Source of the DNA: Alteromonas australica
Lineage (GTDB): Bacteria; Pseudomonadota; Gammaproteobacteria; Enterobacterales; Alteromonadaceae
DNA: 64,000 nucleotides
Assembly: GCF_000730385.1 (NCBI RefSeq)
Contig: NZ_CP008849.1
Coordinates: forward strand, 1,736,001 to 1,800,000
Direction of reading: 5' to 3'
Part shown: piece after piece, positions 34,777-44,297 of the stretch
How the letters are laid out: each line of letters opens with the position of its first letter
How positions within the stretch are numbered: position 1 is the first letter of the stretch
Notes under the pieces: generated by a model
What the model was told of the DNA's origin: nothing
What the model saw: only the letters and a program-made list of their open reading frames with translations
Databases searched by the model: none
Translations under genes and position numbers: made by a program

Positions 34777-36711
34777 TTATTTCCAAATTTCAGGGCGAGC
34801 GTGAAAATATCCTTGCTGATTAGTCACTTTCAAACTCGTTAGCGTATTGGATTCGTCTTCGCTTTCAACCAGTTCACTTATAACACCAATTTGTAAACTC
34901 GTAGCTATGCTCACTAAGCTGCTGATAAATAATTGATTGTCGCTGCTTTCATTAATTTCTTTAGTTAAGTTTCCTGAAATTTTAACAAAGTCGGGATGTA
35001 TGGCTCTTAAGCCTGTTAAAGATGCCAAGTTAGCCCCAAAGTGTTCAATTGTTATCTTAGCGCCAACACTGCGAACTATTTTAGCAAAATCAATGACAGC
35101 ACGCTTATTATGAATAAGCGCATCATCTTCGATTTCAAAGACTAGCCTTGAACTAACAATTTTGTTGTCTGCAAGATAGTCTTTTAGCCATTTAACAAAT
35201 TCGTCATCGCATACGGAGGCGGCAGATAAATTCACTGCAATAGTTAAATCACTAGTATGGAGTTTTCTCACAATTAATGTCGTTACAAGTGTGTCAACTT
35301 GTGGAATAAGGTTTAGTCTTTCAGATGCAGGTATAAGCTGCGACATAGGGATATACGCATCATTGGATAAGTCTTTAAATCGAGCAAATGCTTCGCAATA
35401 AATAGCCTCGTTATTCGTCATGTTTAAAATAGGCTGAATAAAAATATCGGCATTCTGGTGGGCAATAATGCCATTTAAGCGAGCGCGCCATTCCGTATTA
35501 CTTTGAATATAGGAAAGCTTTGATGCTAATTGCCAGCACCTGTCTAGTTTTGTTGCGGCTAGCAGGGCGCTATCAGCCTTTTCCATAACATCAGAGAATA
35601 TTTCTCCATTTGAAAACTCTGTGCCGCCCACCCATACAACCTTACTCCCATCTTTAAGCATATCAACAGCCGTTAGTTGTTGAGTTAATTCCTCTACGCG
35701 TTGGGCACATTCAGCTTGTGGGATCCCTTCCATACAAATTGCAAAATCAGCTCCTGAAACTCTAAAACAATTTGCTTTGTCGTCGTACCGAGTTACCAAT
35801 TTTCGAAGAACATTAGCTGCGCGCTTGAGATATTCATCGCCCTCTGATGCGCCCTTCATGTTATTGATATGCGCTAATTGCGCTAAGCGTATAACGATTA
35901 AATAGCCATTTTCACCCGTTGCGGAAGAACTTAACAGTGCATTCAAATGACGTTTAAACGCATTTCTATTTAATAAGCCTGTAACGTAGTCTTCAAAAGC
36001 TATCGCTTTAAATTGCTCGGCTTTTTGCGATAGTTCTTTAAACATAGATTCAACAGAGTGAGAAAGCTTATTCACAGCCGCGACAATAAAAGAAAGCTCT
36101 TTTGTGAATGGCTTGTACTCTATTTGAGAAAATTCAAGCTGCTGAATATCGGTTATTTTACTGATAACGATACTAAGGGGTTTAGTAATAGCGCGTATTA
36201 TAAAAAACAACACAATATACGCGACTACAAAGGCGGCAGAGAACATAATCGCGCTTTGTGTGATACTTTCCCAAAGCTTTTCATTTGCTAATCCAGGGTG
36301 GCTTTTTACAGCTAAGTAACCAGACATGTTCCATCCGTCAGTCAAGTTTGTTTCTTTAGTCGGTGGAGTGACTTCTACTACATTAGTAAACCAGGTTGGT
36401 ACCGTATCAATCTTGTTTGGGTTTTCTCTCACAATAACGGGCTTTCCGTCTAAATCTGTAAGCAAAATAGTTTGGTAATAGCCGCTATCAAATATTGCAT
36501 TGATCATAGTTTCTGCAATGGGGAGGCCTCCATCTTCAGAAACGTATGGACTAATAGATAAACCCAGTGAAGTCGCAGTATCCTGTGCATGTGTTGCAAG
36601 CTGCTCATTCACATATTCGCGAGTAAGTTTCACGTTTATCAAGAATGACCCGATAAATACGGCAAGCAAAAATATAAGAAGGCTTATACTAAGCTGATTC
36701 GAGAGTTTCAT
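34777..36711 (-). CDS. lapD: LapD-like c-di-GMP receptor (degenerate GGDEF and EAL)
   Basis: A 644-residue inner-membrane receptor. It has an N-terminal transmembrane helix (about 6-27), a LapD/MoxY-type periplasmic domain (about 28-150), a second helix (about 152-175), HAMP, a GGDEF-type domain (about 235-395) whose catalytic motif is degraded to SGADFA, and an EAL-type domain (about 410-640) with CEAFARF in place of EALxR. Both enzymes should be inactive, as in LapD, where the EAL domain binds c-di-GMP and the periplasmic domain sequesters the LapG protease. The LapG-like gene lies eight bases upstream. Confidence 0.87.
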   Translation of the reverse strand: MKLSNQLSISLLIFLLAVFIGSFLINVKLTREYVNEQLATHAQDTATSLGLSISPYVSEDGGLPIAETMINAIFDSGYYQTILLTDLDGKPVIVRENPNKIDTVPTWFTNVVEVTPPTKETNLTDGWNMSGYLAVKSHPGLANEKLWESITQSAIMFSAAFVVAYIVLFFIIRAITKPLSIVISKITDIQQLEFSQIEYKPFTKELSFIVAAVNKLSHSVESMFKELSQKAEQFKAIAFEDYVTGLLNRNAFKRHLNALLSSSATGENGYLIVIRLAQLAHINNMKGASEGDEYLKRAANVLRKLVTRYDDKANCFRVSGADFAICMEGIPQAECAQRVEELTQQLTAVDMLKDGSKVVWVGGTEFSNGEIFSDVMEKADSALLAATKLDRCWQLASKLSYIQSNTEWRARLNGIIAHQNADIFIQPILNMTNNEAIYCEAFARFKDLSNDAYIPMSQLIPASERLNLIPQVDTLVTTLIVRKLHTSDLTIAVNLSAASVCDDEFVKWLKDYLADNKIVSSRLVFEIEDDALIHNKRAVIDFAKIVRSVGAKITIEHFGANLASLTGLRAIHPDFVKISGNLTKEINESSDNQLFISSLVSIATSLQIGVISELVESEDESNTLTSLKVTNQQGYFHARPEIWK

Positions 36712-36719
36712 GGTTTTAT

Positions 36720-37505
36720 TTATTTCCCTTCAATCACTTCATCTAGTCTGGCAATCATATCGTCCCACATTTTCATGGAACCACCGCCCCTAAGTTTTCT
36801 GCCATTACCCATTGCTTTAGCAGCCCACAACCCTTCACCGTTGAAACTATAAATTGGCGCTAAATCCCGGCGTTTATTTGCTGGGAGTATACGCTTATTT
36901 ATATTGTCTAACACCAGTGGAACTGAGGTTGGAGTATCATAATATGCTAGTACCATATGAGGTTGTTTTAATCTTAATGCTGTAACGTACATTAGTCGAA
37001 GTTTCGACTCTGGAATGCCTAGTTCAATTAACGAAAAGTACTTCGCTATCGCATAATCTTCGCAATCTCCCGCGCCCGTTGCAATAAACTCAATGGGCGT
37101 AGCCCAATAATCAGACACTTTCCAATGCTCGATATCGCTGACAAAATCAAATCGATTGAAAAAACGATTAACACTGTATAGCTTCTCATCAATGTCATCA
37201 GCCTGTAAGTCTACGAGTAGTTCATTCCATTCAGATATCTCTCGTGATGCCGTATTGCCATAGCGTTCGGAAATTCGCGTGTAAACCTCTTGAGTGAAAA
37301 TGCTTTTTAGTGAGGCTAGCGCATTAGGAAGCAGGCACGCCACAATAATTAAGCAACTAAATCCGTACGCTATAGATTTACCTGCTAAATGGGGGCGCTG
37401 AGAGCAATTCGCTTTAGAGTAAAGGAAGAGATGAACCAAAATTAGAATCTTTGCATTTCGCCTATTAATTAAAAATGTACCATAAAATAATAATATTATG
37501 ACCAA
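36720..37505 (-). CDS. lapG: LapG-like periplasmic cysteine protease
   Basis: A transglutaminase-like cysteine protease (BTLCP family) of up to 261 residues. The Cys-His-Asp site is visible: GAGDCEDYAIAKYF (Cys), QPHMVLAYY (His) and LVLDNINKRILP (Asp). An internal hydrophobic segment (SCLIIVACLLPNALAS) acts as signal or anchor. LapG releases LapA-type adhesins from the surface when c-di-GMP is low. No ATG is available in the N-terminal part; the TTG at 37505 is the outermost possibility and a later TTG or GTG may be the true start. The target adhesin is not in the window. Confidence 0.85.
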   Translation of the reverse strand: MVIILLFYGTFLINRRNAKILILVHLFLYSKANCSQRPHLAGKSIAYGFSCLIIVACLLPNALASLKSIFTQEVYTRISERYGNTASREISEWNELLVDLQADDIDEKLYSVNRFFNRFDFVSDIEHWKVSDYWATPIEFIATGAGDCEDYAIAKYFSLIELGIPESKLRLMYVTALRLKQPHMVLAYYDTPTSVPLVLDNINKRILPANKRRDLAPIYSFNGEGLWAAKAMGNGRKLRGGGSMKMWDDMIARLDEVIEGK

Positions 37506-37764
37506 GAAAGCATATCTTTTTATTGACGTTAAACCCTAAACGTACAAATTAGTATTGAAAAAACACGTTAGTATGCGAAATGACCAAATAATAAAAAATT
37601 CTATTTAAGTCGTCGACGAGACGGTATACAGTAAAAAGTAGCAGTACAACAACTCAAGCAACGTGTTTAAAAGTTGCACTCTCGATACATATTCAATAGA
37701 TCATAAGTACTCGCCTCTACACGCAGTGGGGGGGAGGTACGCTAGAGTTAAAGGGACTTTGTAC

Positions 37765-38832
37765 ATGGCATTGGTTACAATTAACCCCATGAAATCCACA
37801 ACTATCGGTGGTGTAGAAACACTTATTCGTGAAATTCAAACAAGTTTTGATGGGCAAACTATCATTGAGCTTTTTCAACATACACCATCTTTAGAAAACT
37901 TCTCTGAAAACCCAAAGGTGAAGTACGTAAGTTATGGAAGTAATGGTAGCCCTGCTATTGTCCATAAAATTTTTACTAAGTTTAAACAGCGAAATATGAT
38001 TGGCGAAGTTGTCACCAATCAAAAAGCGAATACTGTCGTTATTTTCCACCCAAATGATCTTCTTTATATGCCCCATCATGTAAGGTCGGCAAGTAAGATT
38101 GTTTTAGTGCAAACGAATAGACTAGACGTTTATTTCTCTGGCCTTGAAACATTTGTAATGCGTATGCTAGCTAAATATGTTGATGTGTTTACTGTCTATA
38201 CTGAAATAGATAAACAAGTTGTAAATGAATGTTATGGAGGGTGGTTTAAAGAGGTTGTTGTGATACCAAGAGGATGTAAATTACCTACTGCAGAATGTGT
38301 CGCTACACCAGGGAAGGCACTTATCACGATTGCGAGAATTCACGAACACCAGAAAAATTTCACCGGGCTTATTGAAATAATGCGTAATCTTCCTGCCGAC
38401 TATACGCTTTCTATTTTCGGAGATGGGCCAAAAGACGAGATAGCGCAGTTAGAACAATTGATAGAAGGCTTCTCTAATGTCACTTTTTACGGCCCAACTT
38501 CCGACGTTCAAAGTGTGTTACGAAAACACAATATATTTGTGATGACTTCCCATTACGAAGGGTTTGGCCAAACGCTCATTGAAGCGAGAAGTCAAGGTTT
38601 GCCTACCATTGCTTACGATACCTTCGATGCGCTGCAATGGGTTATAAAAAAGGATGAGAACGGCTATATAGTGCCTCCTTATAATGTTGATTTGTTCGTA
38701 AATGCAATTAGAACGATTGCTGAAAGCAAAGAGACTTACCTAAGCCTGTCTGAAAATGCGATTAAATTTGCACGAGAAACTGAGAAAGAAAACATAAACA
38801 AGCTTTGGTCGAGTACGTTAAGTTATGAATAG
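37765..38832 (+). CDS. glycosyltransferase family 4
   Basis: A 355-residue GT-B glycosyltransferase. N-terminal TTIGGVETLIREI is the acceptor-side glycine loop; the C-terminal half has ALITIARIHEHQKNFTGLIEIM, LSIFGDGPKDEIAQL and SHYEGFGQTLIEARSQGLPTIAYD with the GT4 acidic motif. Donor and linkage unknown. The ATG at 37765 has AAGGGA eight bases upstream; the frame extends 34 codons further but that part carries no family similarity. The next gene starts eight bases inside its 3-prime end. It opens the plus-strand glycan group 37.8-51 kb and is divergent from lapG. Confidence 0.87.
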   Translation: MALVTINPMKSTTIGGVETLIREIQTSFDGQTIIELFQHTPSLENFSENPKVKYVSYGSNGSPAIVHKIFTKFKQRNMIGEVVTNQKANTVVIFHPNDLLYMPHHVRSASKIVLVQTNRLDVYFSGLETFVMRMLAKYVDVFTVYTEIDKQVVNECYGGWFKEVVVIPRGCKLPTAECVATPGKALITIARIHEHQKNFTGLIEIMRNLPADYTLSIFGDGPKDEIAQLEQLIEGFSNVTFYGPTSDVQSVLRKHNIFVMTSHYEGFGQTLIEARSQGLPTIAYDTFDALQWVIKKDENGYIVPPYNVDLFVNAIRTIAESKETYLSLSENAIKFARETEKENINKLWSSTLSYE

Positions 38833-39802
38833 CATTAAATATTCAATCATTATTCCTGTATTTAACAATCAAACTGGCATCAGCCAAATAGTAAATACGT
38901 TTGTATCTATGGGCTGCCTAGGCACAGTAGTTGAACTCCTTATCATTGACGATGGTTCTGTCAAACCTATTACGGTAGAAGCAATAGAGGGTGTTAATTT
39001 AATAAGGCAAATGAATATCGGAGTGTCTGGAGCTCGTAACAATGGAATAAAGGCTGCGAAAGGCGAGTATATAGCCTTCTTGGATTCTGATGATTTTTAT
39101 GACTCTGATGTTATCGGAATGTGGGAATCGGCGACCAGAGAAAGCCAGAATGCAGAGCTGTTAATATTTGATTCCAGAATAATAGATCGTATAAATAATA
39201 AAACACTCTACCAAACTCACAAATGTGCACCAGGCATTTATTCTGGTTCGAATGCGCTTAAATATTATTTTAACAAAGAAATATTTAGTCATATTTGTAG
39301 TATTCTTTGTAAACGGGAATTTTTGCTGGGTAAAGGTATTTTTTTCAACCAGAAACTCGCACTATCTGAAGATGTACTGTTTATGGTTGAATGTATAAAC
39401 AATGCGGAGTGGGTGCATATTGACCAACGTAGGTATTACAATTACCTCATTCACAAAGGCTCGGTCACTAATGTAGTGGCTACCGAAAAGGTGCTTAATC
39501 ATTTTGAAGCATTCGACGTAATTAAGAATATACCTGTATCTGACAATACGACTAAGTATAAAAACTATTTTGTAGCAACGATGTATCTTAATTACTTGTT
39601 TAAACTTATGTCTAATAAATGCAATAGCTCTCGCGTAATTGATGAAACATTGGCAAGGAAAACCTACTTGCAAGTAAATTTAAAAAGTAGTTTTTCCATA
39701 AGGTATTTTGCGACATTAGTTTTCAAAATACTTAGTTTTTTTCCCTCCGCAATCTTAAAGCCAATGCTAACTAAAGCCTGTAAAGTTCGACATGAATATT
39801 AA
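38825..39802 (+). CDS. glycosyltransferase family 2
   Basis: A 325-residue GT-A glycosyltransferase. The N-terminal domain has YSIIIPVFNNQTGI, LLIIDDGS, GARNNGIKAAKGEYIAFLDSDD (the DxD motif) and, later, SEDVLFMVECI, the ED/ExD catalytic region. The C-terminal 90 residues are hydrophobic or basic and may bind the membrane. Overlap with both neighbours (8 and 11 bases) indicates a tightly packed operon. Donor sugar not evident. Confidence 0.88.
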   Translation: MNSIKYSIIIPVFNNQTGISQIVNTFVSMGCLGTVVELLIIDDGSVKPITVEAIEGVNLIRQMNIGVSGARNNGIKAAKGEYIAFLDSDDFYDSDVIGMWESATRESQNAELLIFDSRIIDRINNKTLYQTHKCAPGIYSGSNALKYYFNKEIFSHICSILCKREFLLGKGIFFNQKLALSEDVLFMVECINNAEWVHIDQRRYYNYLIHKGSVTNVVATEKVLNHFEAFDVIKNIPVSDNTTKYKNYFVATMYLNYLFKLMSNKCNSSRVIDETLARKTYLQVNLKSSFSIRYFATLVFKILSFFPSAILKPMLTKACKVRHEY

Positions 39803-41015
39803 ACGAATTGTATTTTATTTGCTCTGTGTATTATTGCCGTTTGAGAACACGGCTTTAGCGTCAATTGGTGGCGTTTTTACCGCGCCGCTTGGTATCATTT
39901 TAGTGCCTGTTATGCTGCTTCTTATTCTTACCGATATCCGCAAACTTCCAGCTTTCGATTTAAATGTAATTAAGTTCTTTTTCTTAACGTTAGGGCTTTC
40001 TTTTGTAAGTTTGCTTTTCTTTTTAGAGTTCGATACGGGGTTTCTCATTGATAGAGGAAGCAGATTTGTCTTAATTGTTATCCCTACGTTCACGGTTTTC
40101 TTGTTTACAATGCGGCAAAGTATGCAAACTATGGTTACAGGGTGCTTCATACTTTCTTGTATGATTTTTCTTATTTATTTAGTGAATTTATTGGCGCCAA
40201 GTGTGGTAAACACCCCCTCATTTTTGCAGCACAATGCAGCTTTCTCACCGCACCGTATGCGTGGTTTTACATTAGAAGCTAGTACCTTTGCGTTTCAGTT
40301 TGTTTTGGCATGCTTATTGTTTTGTCATATAAAAAAAATTAGACCGCTTTACAGCATCATTGCAATTAGTTTACTCACATTCATTACTACATCGAAAGGC
40401 GGTGTATTAAGCTTTATGTTAGCTTTTTTTCTCTCGTACATAATCTGTTTTTTCAGGGTATCTACAAAAGTAAAATATTTAAGCTCTGCATTATTAATAC
40501 CGCTGGTATTACTTGCTTCTCAAGACTCGATTGCGGCCATGTTTGCAACGGATATTCAAAAATATACTAGCGTGGCTACTCGTTCAACTATTTCACTAAC
40601 TGCAATAGTGTCTTTGTTTCATTATCCCATTGGTGCAGGTTACTTTGGTTTTCTTCCTAGCATTTATAACTGCGGCCCTATAGCTATGGATATACTGGAT
40701 TACCTTTTCCCAAATACATTTAATTACAGCGAAGTAATGAAATACTTTGTGGTAGGCCAAGTGAAAGGTGTAGGAACAAAAACGTTTTTAATGGACTGGT
40801 TAATTATCGGTGGCATGGTATTTTTGTTTTTTTACATAAAAGCAATCAGGTATTTCTTAAATAAACTCAATCAAAAGAAAGATTTTTATTTATACGTCAT
40901 GTTTTTGTTTGTTGTAGTGTCTACCTCTTTCTATATTCCTGCCGATGGCCACTATATAGCGCCACTAGTGGTTGCTTATTTAATGAAAAGCTTGAATGAA
41001 AAACGCTTAGCTTGA
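39792..41015 (+). CDS. Wzy-like polysaccharide polymerase, probable
   Basis: A 407-residue inner-membrane protein with about ten transmembrane helices and one larger loop (about 270-325, GYFGFLPSIYNCGP...). It has a TTSKGG stretch after a helix pair and a MRGFTLEASTFAF motif, both common in O-antigen polymerase-like proteins. Sequence conservation in this family is low, so the call rests mainly on topology, length and position among glycosyltransferase genes. It may polymerise the repeat unit flipped by the Wzx-like protein at 52027-53469. Confidence 0.75.
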   Translation: MNIKRIVFYLLCVLLPFENTALASIGGVFTAPLGIILVPVMLLLILTDIRKLPAFDLNVIKFFFLTLGLSFVSLLFFLEFDTGFLIDRGSRFVLIVIPTFTVFLFTMRQSMQTMVTGCFILSCMIFLIYLVNLLAPSVVNTPSFLQHNAAFSPHRMRGFTLEASTFAFQFVLACLLFCHIKKIRPLYSIIAISLLTFITTSKGGVLSFMLAFFLSYIICFFRVSTKVKYLSSALLIPLVLLASQDSIAAMFATDIQKYTSVATRSTISLTAIVSLFHYPIGAGYFGFLPSIYNCGPIAMDILDYLFPNTFNYSEVMKYFVVGQVKGVGTKTFLMDWLIIGGMVFLFFYIKAIRYFLNKLNQKKDFYLYVMFLFVVVSTSFYIPADGHYIAPLVVAYLMKSLNEKRLA

Positions 41016-41072
41016 ATGCGCGTTATTACTATAGCAAAAGCGTATATGACACTTTATTGTTAAGGCAATTTA

Positions 41073-42914
41073 ATGAAATTTAGAACTGACATTAATGGAT
41101 TAAGAGCACTTGCTGTTGCATTTGTGGTTATTTTTCATTTTGACGAAAGCCTATTGCAAGGTGGTTTTGTTGGTGTAGACATCTTCTTTGTAATATCTGG
41201 CTTTCTTATGACGGGTATTGTATTAGGTAAGCTAGAATCGAATAACCTTTCGATTTGGCAGTTTTATTTGTCACGGGCAAATCGAATACTGCCAGCACTT
41301 ATCTTTTTGTGTGCGGCATGGCTATTTATAGGTTATTTTTTATTTTCGCTTATTGACTATAAAGCGTTGGCTAAAGATAGTATTGCTTCAATTTTATTTT
41401 TATCAAATTTTTCTTATTGGAAAACATCTGGATATTTTGCTGCGGCTGCAAATGAAAAGCTTCTCTTACATACTTGGTCTTTATCAGTTGAATGGCAGTT
41501 TTATCTCATATACCCAGTGGTTCTAGCGGTCATTTACAGGTTGCTAGGTTTAGGTATAACAAAATTAGCCCTAATTATAGGTTTGATTCTCAGCTTTTTA
41601 TTTAGCATTTATTTTTCTGAAAGCCATAGTGTAGCGTCGTACTTTTTGTTGCCAACGCGAGCGTGGGAAATGCTACTGGGGGGAATTGCGTTTGTTTACC
41701 CACTATCACTTAACGAAAACGTAAAAAGAATTGCGCATGTAGTTGGTGTTATACTCATGCTGGTATCAAGTTTTGTGATTTCAAGTGAAATGGCTTGGCC
41801 TGGTTATATGGCTCTGCTGCCATGTTTCGCGACCTATCTAGTTCTTATATCGAATCAGCAACGCTCACCAATAACAAACAATATTGTTGCCCAGTTTTTA
41901 GGCAAATGGTCATATTCCATTTATCTATGGCATTGGCCTATAGTAACATTAGGTTACTACTATTCTTTAGAAAACTGGTTTTTAATCGGTATTCTACTTT
42001 CAATTGTTGCCGGAGCATTGAGTTACCACTTCATAGAGAGTGCTAATTTAAGCAATAAAATACCTTTAACCCGTTTTTATAAAGCTAAACCTATCATATT
42101 AAGTATTCCCGTTATTGCAGTGTGTGCATTTATTATTGCTAATAACGGTGTGGCAACAAGGTTTAGTGGAGAGCAACGGGAGTTGAATTTACAAGCTTTA
42201 GAAGCTATTGGTGATTTTGATTATCCAGAGCCAAATTTGAGAGTGGCGGGGCATGATGTCCGTTTTATTGAAGGCACGTCACAAGATAATATACTTTTTA
42301 TTGGTGCTAGTCATATAGAGCATACTTACCCCTTTGTAAAAAAATATAACGATTTTTATAATGTTTATTATTTAACACAAGGTGGATGTTTCATTACTCC
42401 TTCTATGAAAAATCCTAAGTGGAGCTGTAAGAATATCCAAAATTATCAGTCCCTACTTGAAGAAGTCGTTTTTAAGAAAGTAGTAACTTCGTTTTATTCT
42501 TTTGATAGCTACTTACCCAAAGATGAAGAAGTTAGCGTGAAGGAAGTTCAGCAGCGTATTGAAGATTACAATGATATTTTGAGCGACATTGCGGACCAGA
42601 CAGAGCATGTTTATTTACTTTTAGGTGATCCCCGAGGGCCAGAGTTTGATCCTCGACGGACAGTTCGAGTTGGGACATATGCTCCTATTCCTGTAGAAGA
42701 CGTTGTTTCATCCTATGAACTTCATGATATGGCGCTAGGTAAGCTAAACATTCCAAAAAATGTTTCCCTGATTAATCCCATAGAACATTTATGTACTGAA
42801 GTGTGTGAATTTTTATCTGACGACGGTCGTTTTCGTTATAAAGATAGTAATCATGCTAGACCTTGGTTTGCTGAAGAAGCAATGAACTACCTTCTTACGA
42901 CAATTAATCCTTAG
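41073..42914 (+). CDS. acyltransferase-3 / SGNH fusion, polysaccharide O-acetylase
   Basis: A 613-residue OafA/YrhL-type protein. The N-terminal acyltransferase-3 domain (about 1-345) has the start FRTDINGLRALAVAFVVIFHF with its catalytic His, the VGVDIFFVISGFLM motif and about ten transmembrane helices. A periplasmic SGNH-like domain follows (about 395-610), with GASHIEH replacing the usual GDS block (nucleophile about Ser413) and DSNHARP supplying the C-terminal Asp/His (about 590). Such fusions move acetyl groups across the membrane to sugars. AAGG precedes the ATG. Confidence 0.9.
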   Translation: MKFRTDINGLRALAVAFVVIFHFDESLLQGGFVGVDIFFVISGFLMTGIVLGKLESNNLSIWQFYLSRANRILPALIFLCAAWLFIGYFLFSLIDYKALAKDSIASILFLSNFSYWKTSGYFAAAANEKLLLHTWSLSVEWQFYLIYPVVLAVIYRLLGLGITKLALIIGLILSFLFSIYFSESHSVASYFLLPTRAWEMLLGGIAFVYPLSLNENVKRIAHVVGVILMLVSSFVISSEMAWPGYMALLPCFATYLVLISNQQRSPITNNIVAQFLGKWSYSIYLWHWPIVTLGYYYSLENWFLIGILLSIVAGALSYHFIESANLSNKIPLTRFYKAKPIILSIPVIAVCAFIIANNGVATRFSGEQRELNLQALEAIGDFDYPEPNLRVAGHDVRFIEGTSQDNILFIGASHIEHTYPFVKKYNDFYNVYYLTQGGCFITPSMKNPKWSCKNIQNYQSLLEEVVFKKVVTSFYSFDSYLPKDEEVSVKEVQQRIEDYNDILSDIADQTEHVYLLLGDPRGPEFDPRRTVRVGTYAPIPVEDVVSSYELHDMALGKLNIPKNVSLINPIEHLCTEVCEFLSDDGRFRYKDSNHARPWFAEEAMNYLLTTINP

Positions 42915-42956
42915 TCATGAACATATTTGACTTAATAATTGAGGTATAAATAATCA

Positions 42957-44192
42957 ATGAAAAAGGTTACATACATCTTAAAATCGTTTCCTGTACTATC
43001 GCAGACCTTTGTAATTGATCAAATAAATAACCTTATTGCTAGTGGTTATGATGTAAAAATAATTTCGATTTTTTCTGAAAAAGTTGATGCAAAACTACAG
43101 GAAAACGTTGAAAAGTTTGATTTACTATCCCGAACAGAATTTGTGTGTCAAGGAAAGTCAAAGCATCAAAAAGCACTGTCATTACTTTTTGCATTAGCTA
43201 AATCGATTATAAATTACAGACAGGCGAAGCCTGTGCTGGGGCTCTTTACTCATTTGTTAAAATGTAAGGATTTTAAAAGTGCAATCGATACAGTTCGTCT
43301 CTACAACCATTTTGCTCATCATTCATCTTTACCTTCAGAGTATAGAAATGGCGTTTTTATCGCGCACTTTGGTCAGTTTGGGGTAATGACGCAGGCGTCA
43401 ATAGATGCTCGTGCTATCTCCGGTAAGTTACTAACTGTGTTTCACGGATATGAAATGAGTGAGTACGCTCAGATAAATGTATGGAAAAAGAAATATACCG
43501 AATTATGTAAGGGAAATAATCAGTTATTGCCAATTAGTGATTTTTGGAAATCGCGATTGGTAGAATGGGGGGCTGATTCAAGCTATATTTCAGTCATGCA
43601 CATGGGCGTTGATGTACAGACGCTGCCATTCAACCCCAAGCCGTTCAAAAAAAATATAAACATACTGACTGTAGCAAGAGCTACCGAGAAAAAAGGGCTA
43701 ACCTATGCCTTTGAAGCGGTTAGTTTAGGCTTGTCTTTTCCATATGAATATAACTACATTGGTAATGGTCAGCTGGTTCAGCAATTAAAAGATCAAGTGG
43801 AGCAGGCTAATACGGGAAATATAAATTTCCTGGGTGCGCGCTCTCATAGTGAAGTTAAAGAATACCTGCGTAAAGCAGATATTTTTCTCTTACCCTCGGT
43901 GATAGACACTCAAGGTGATATGGAAGGTATTCCGGTTTCACTGATGGAAGCCATGGCTGCGGGCATTATCGTCATTTCTACAGAACATTCTGGTATACCT
44001 GAGTTGATAGAGAATGGTGTTAACGGATTTCTGGCACCAGAGAAAGATGCAGTAGCGTTAAATAAAATAATTAATCAAGCTGTATCGCGAGCAGACTTAG
44101 CTCAAATTAGAGAAAATGCAAGAAAGAAAGTTGAAGATGAATTTAATTCTGTTAATTTAACCCAAGAACTAATAAATTTTATAGAGCAGTAG
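42957..44192 (+). CDS. glycosyltransferase family 4 (WcaL/AmsK-like)
   Basis: A 411-residue GT-B glycosyltransferase that begins VTYILKSFPVLSQTFVIDQI, the opening typical of colanic-acid or amylovoran transferases (WcaL, AmsK), then HGYEMSEY, VMHMGVDVQ, LTVARATEKKGLTYAFEAV and the donor-site motif EGIPVSLMEAMAAGIIVISTEHSGIPELI. WcaL-type enzymes often add galactose late in repeat-unit assembly, but specificity cannot be read here. Confidence 0.88.
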   Translation: MKKVTYILKSFPVLSQTFVIDQINNLIASGYDVKIISIFSEKVDAKLQENVEKFDLLSRTEFVCQGKSKHQKALSLLFALAKSIINYRQAKPVLGLFTHLLKCKDFKSAIDTVRLYNHFAHHSSLPSEYRNGVFIAHFGQFGVMTQASIDARAISGKLLTVFHGYEMSEYAQINVWKKKYTELCKGNNQLLPISDFWKSRLVEWGADSSYISVMHMGVDVQTLPFNPKPFKKNINILTVARATEKKGLTYAFEAVSLGLSFPYEYNYIGNGQLVQQLKDQVEQANTGNINFLGARSHSEVKEYLRKADIFLLPSVIDTQGDMEGIPVSLMEAMAAGIIVISTEHSGIPELIENGVNGFLAPEKDAVALNKIINQAVSRADLAQIRENARKKVEDEFNSVNLTQELINFIEQ

Positions 44193-44297
44193 TAAATAAT
44201 ACGCTGTGGATAGAAAGTTGTGGCCTTGATAATGATGTGAACATAGAGTCTAGACTATCTGCTAATAAATCTTTGTATCATACTTATGGAAAGCACT

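Noticed and set aside
37730..37750. GG-N10-GC match in the G-run before the glycosyltransferase gene at 37765
   Set aside because: The G-run makes the spacing match trivial and no TGGCA or TTGC box is present.
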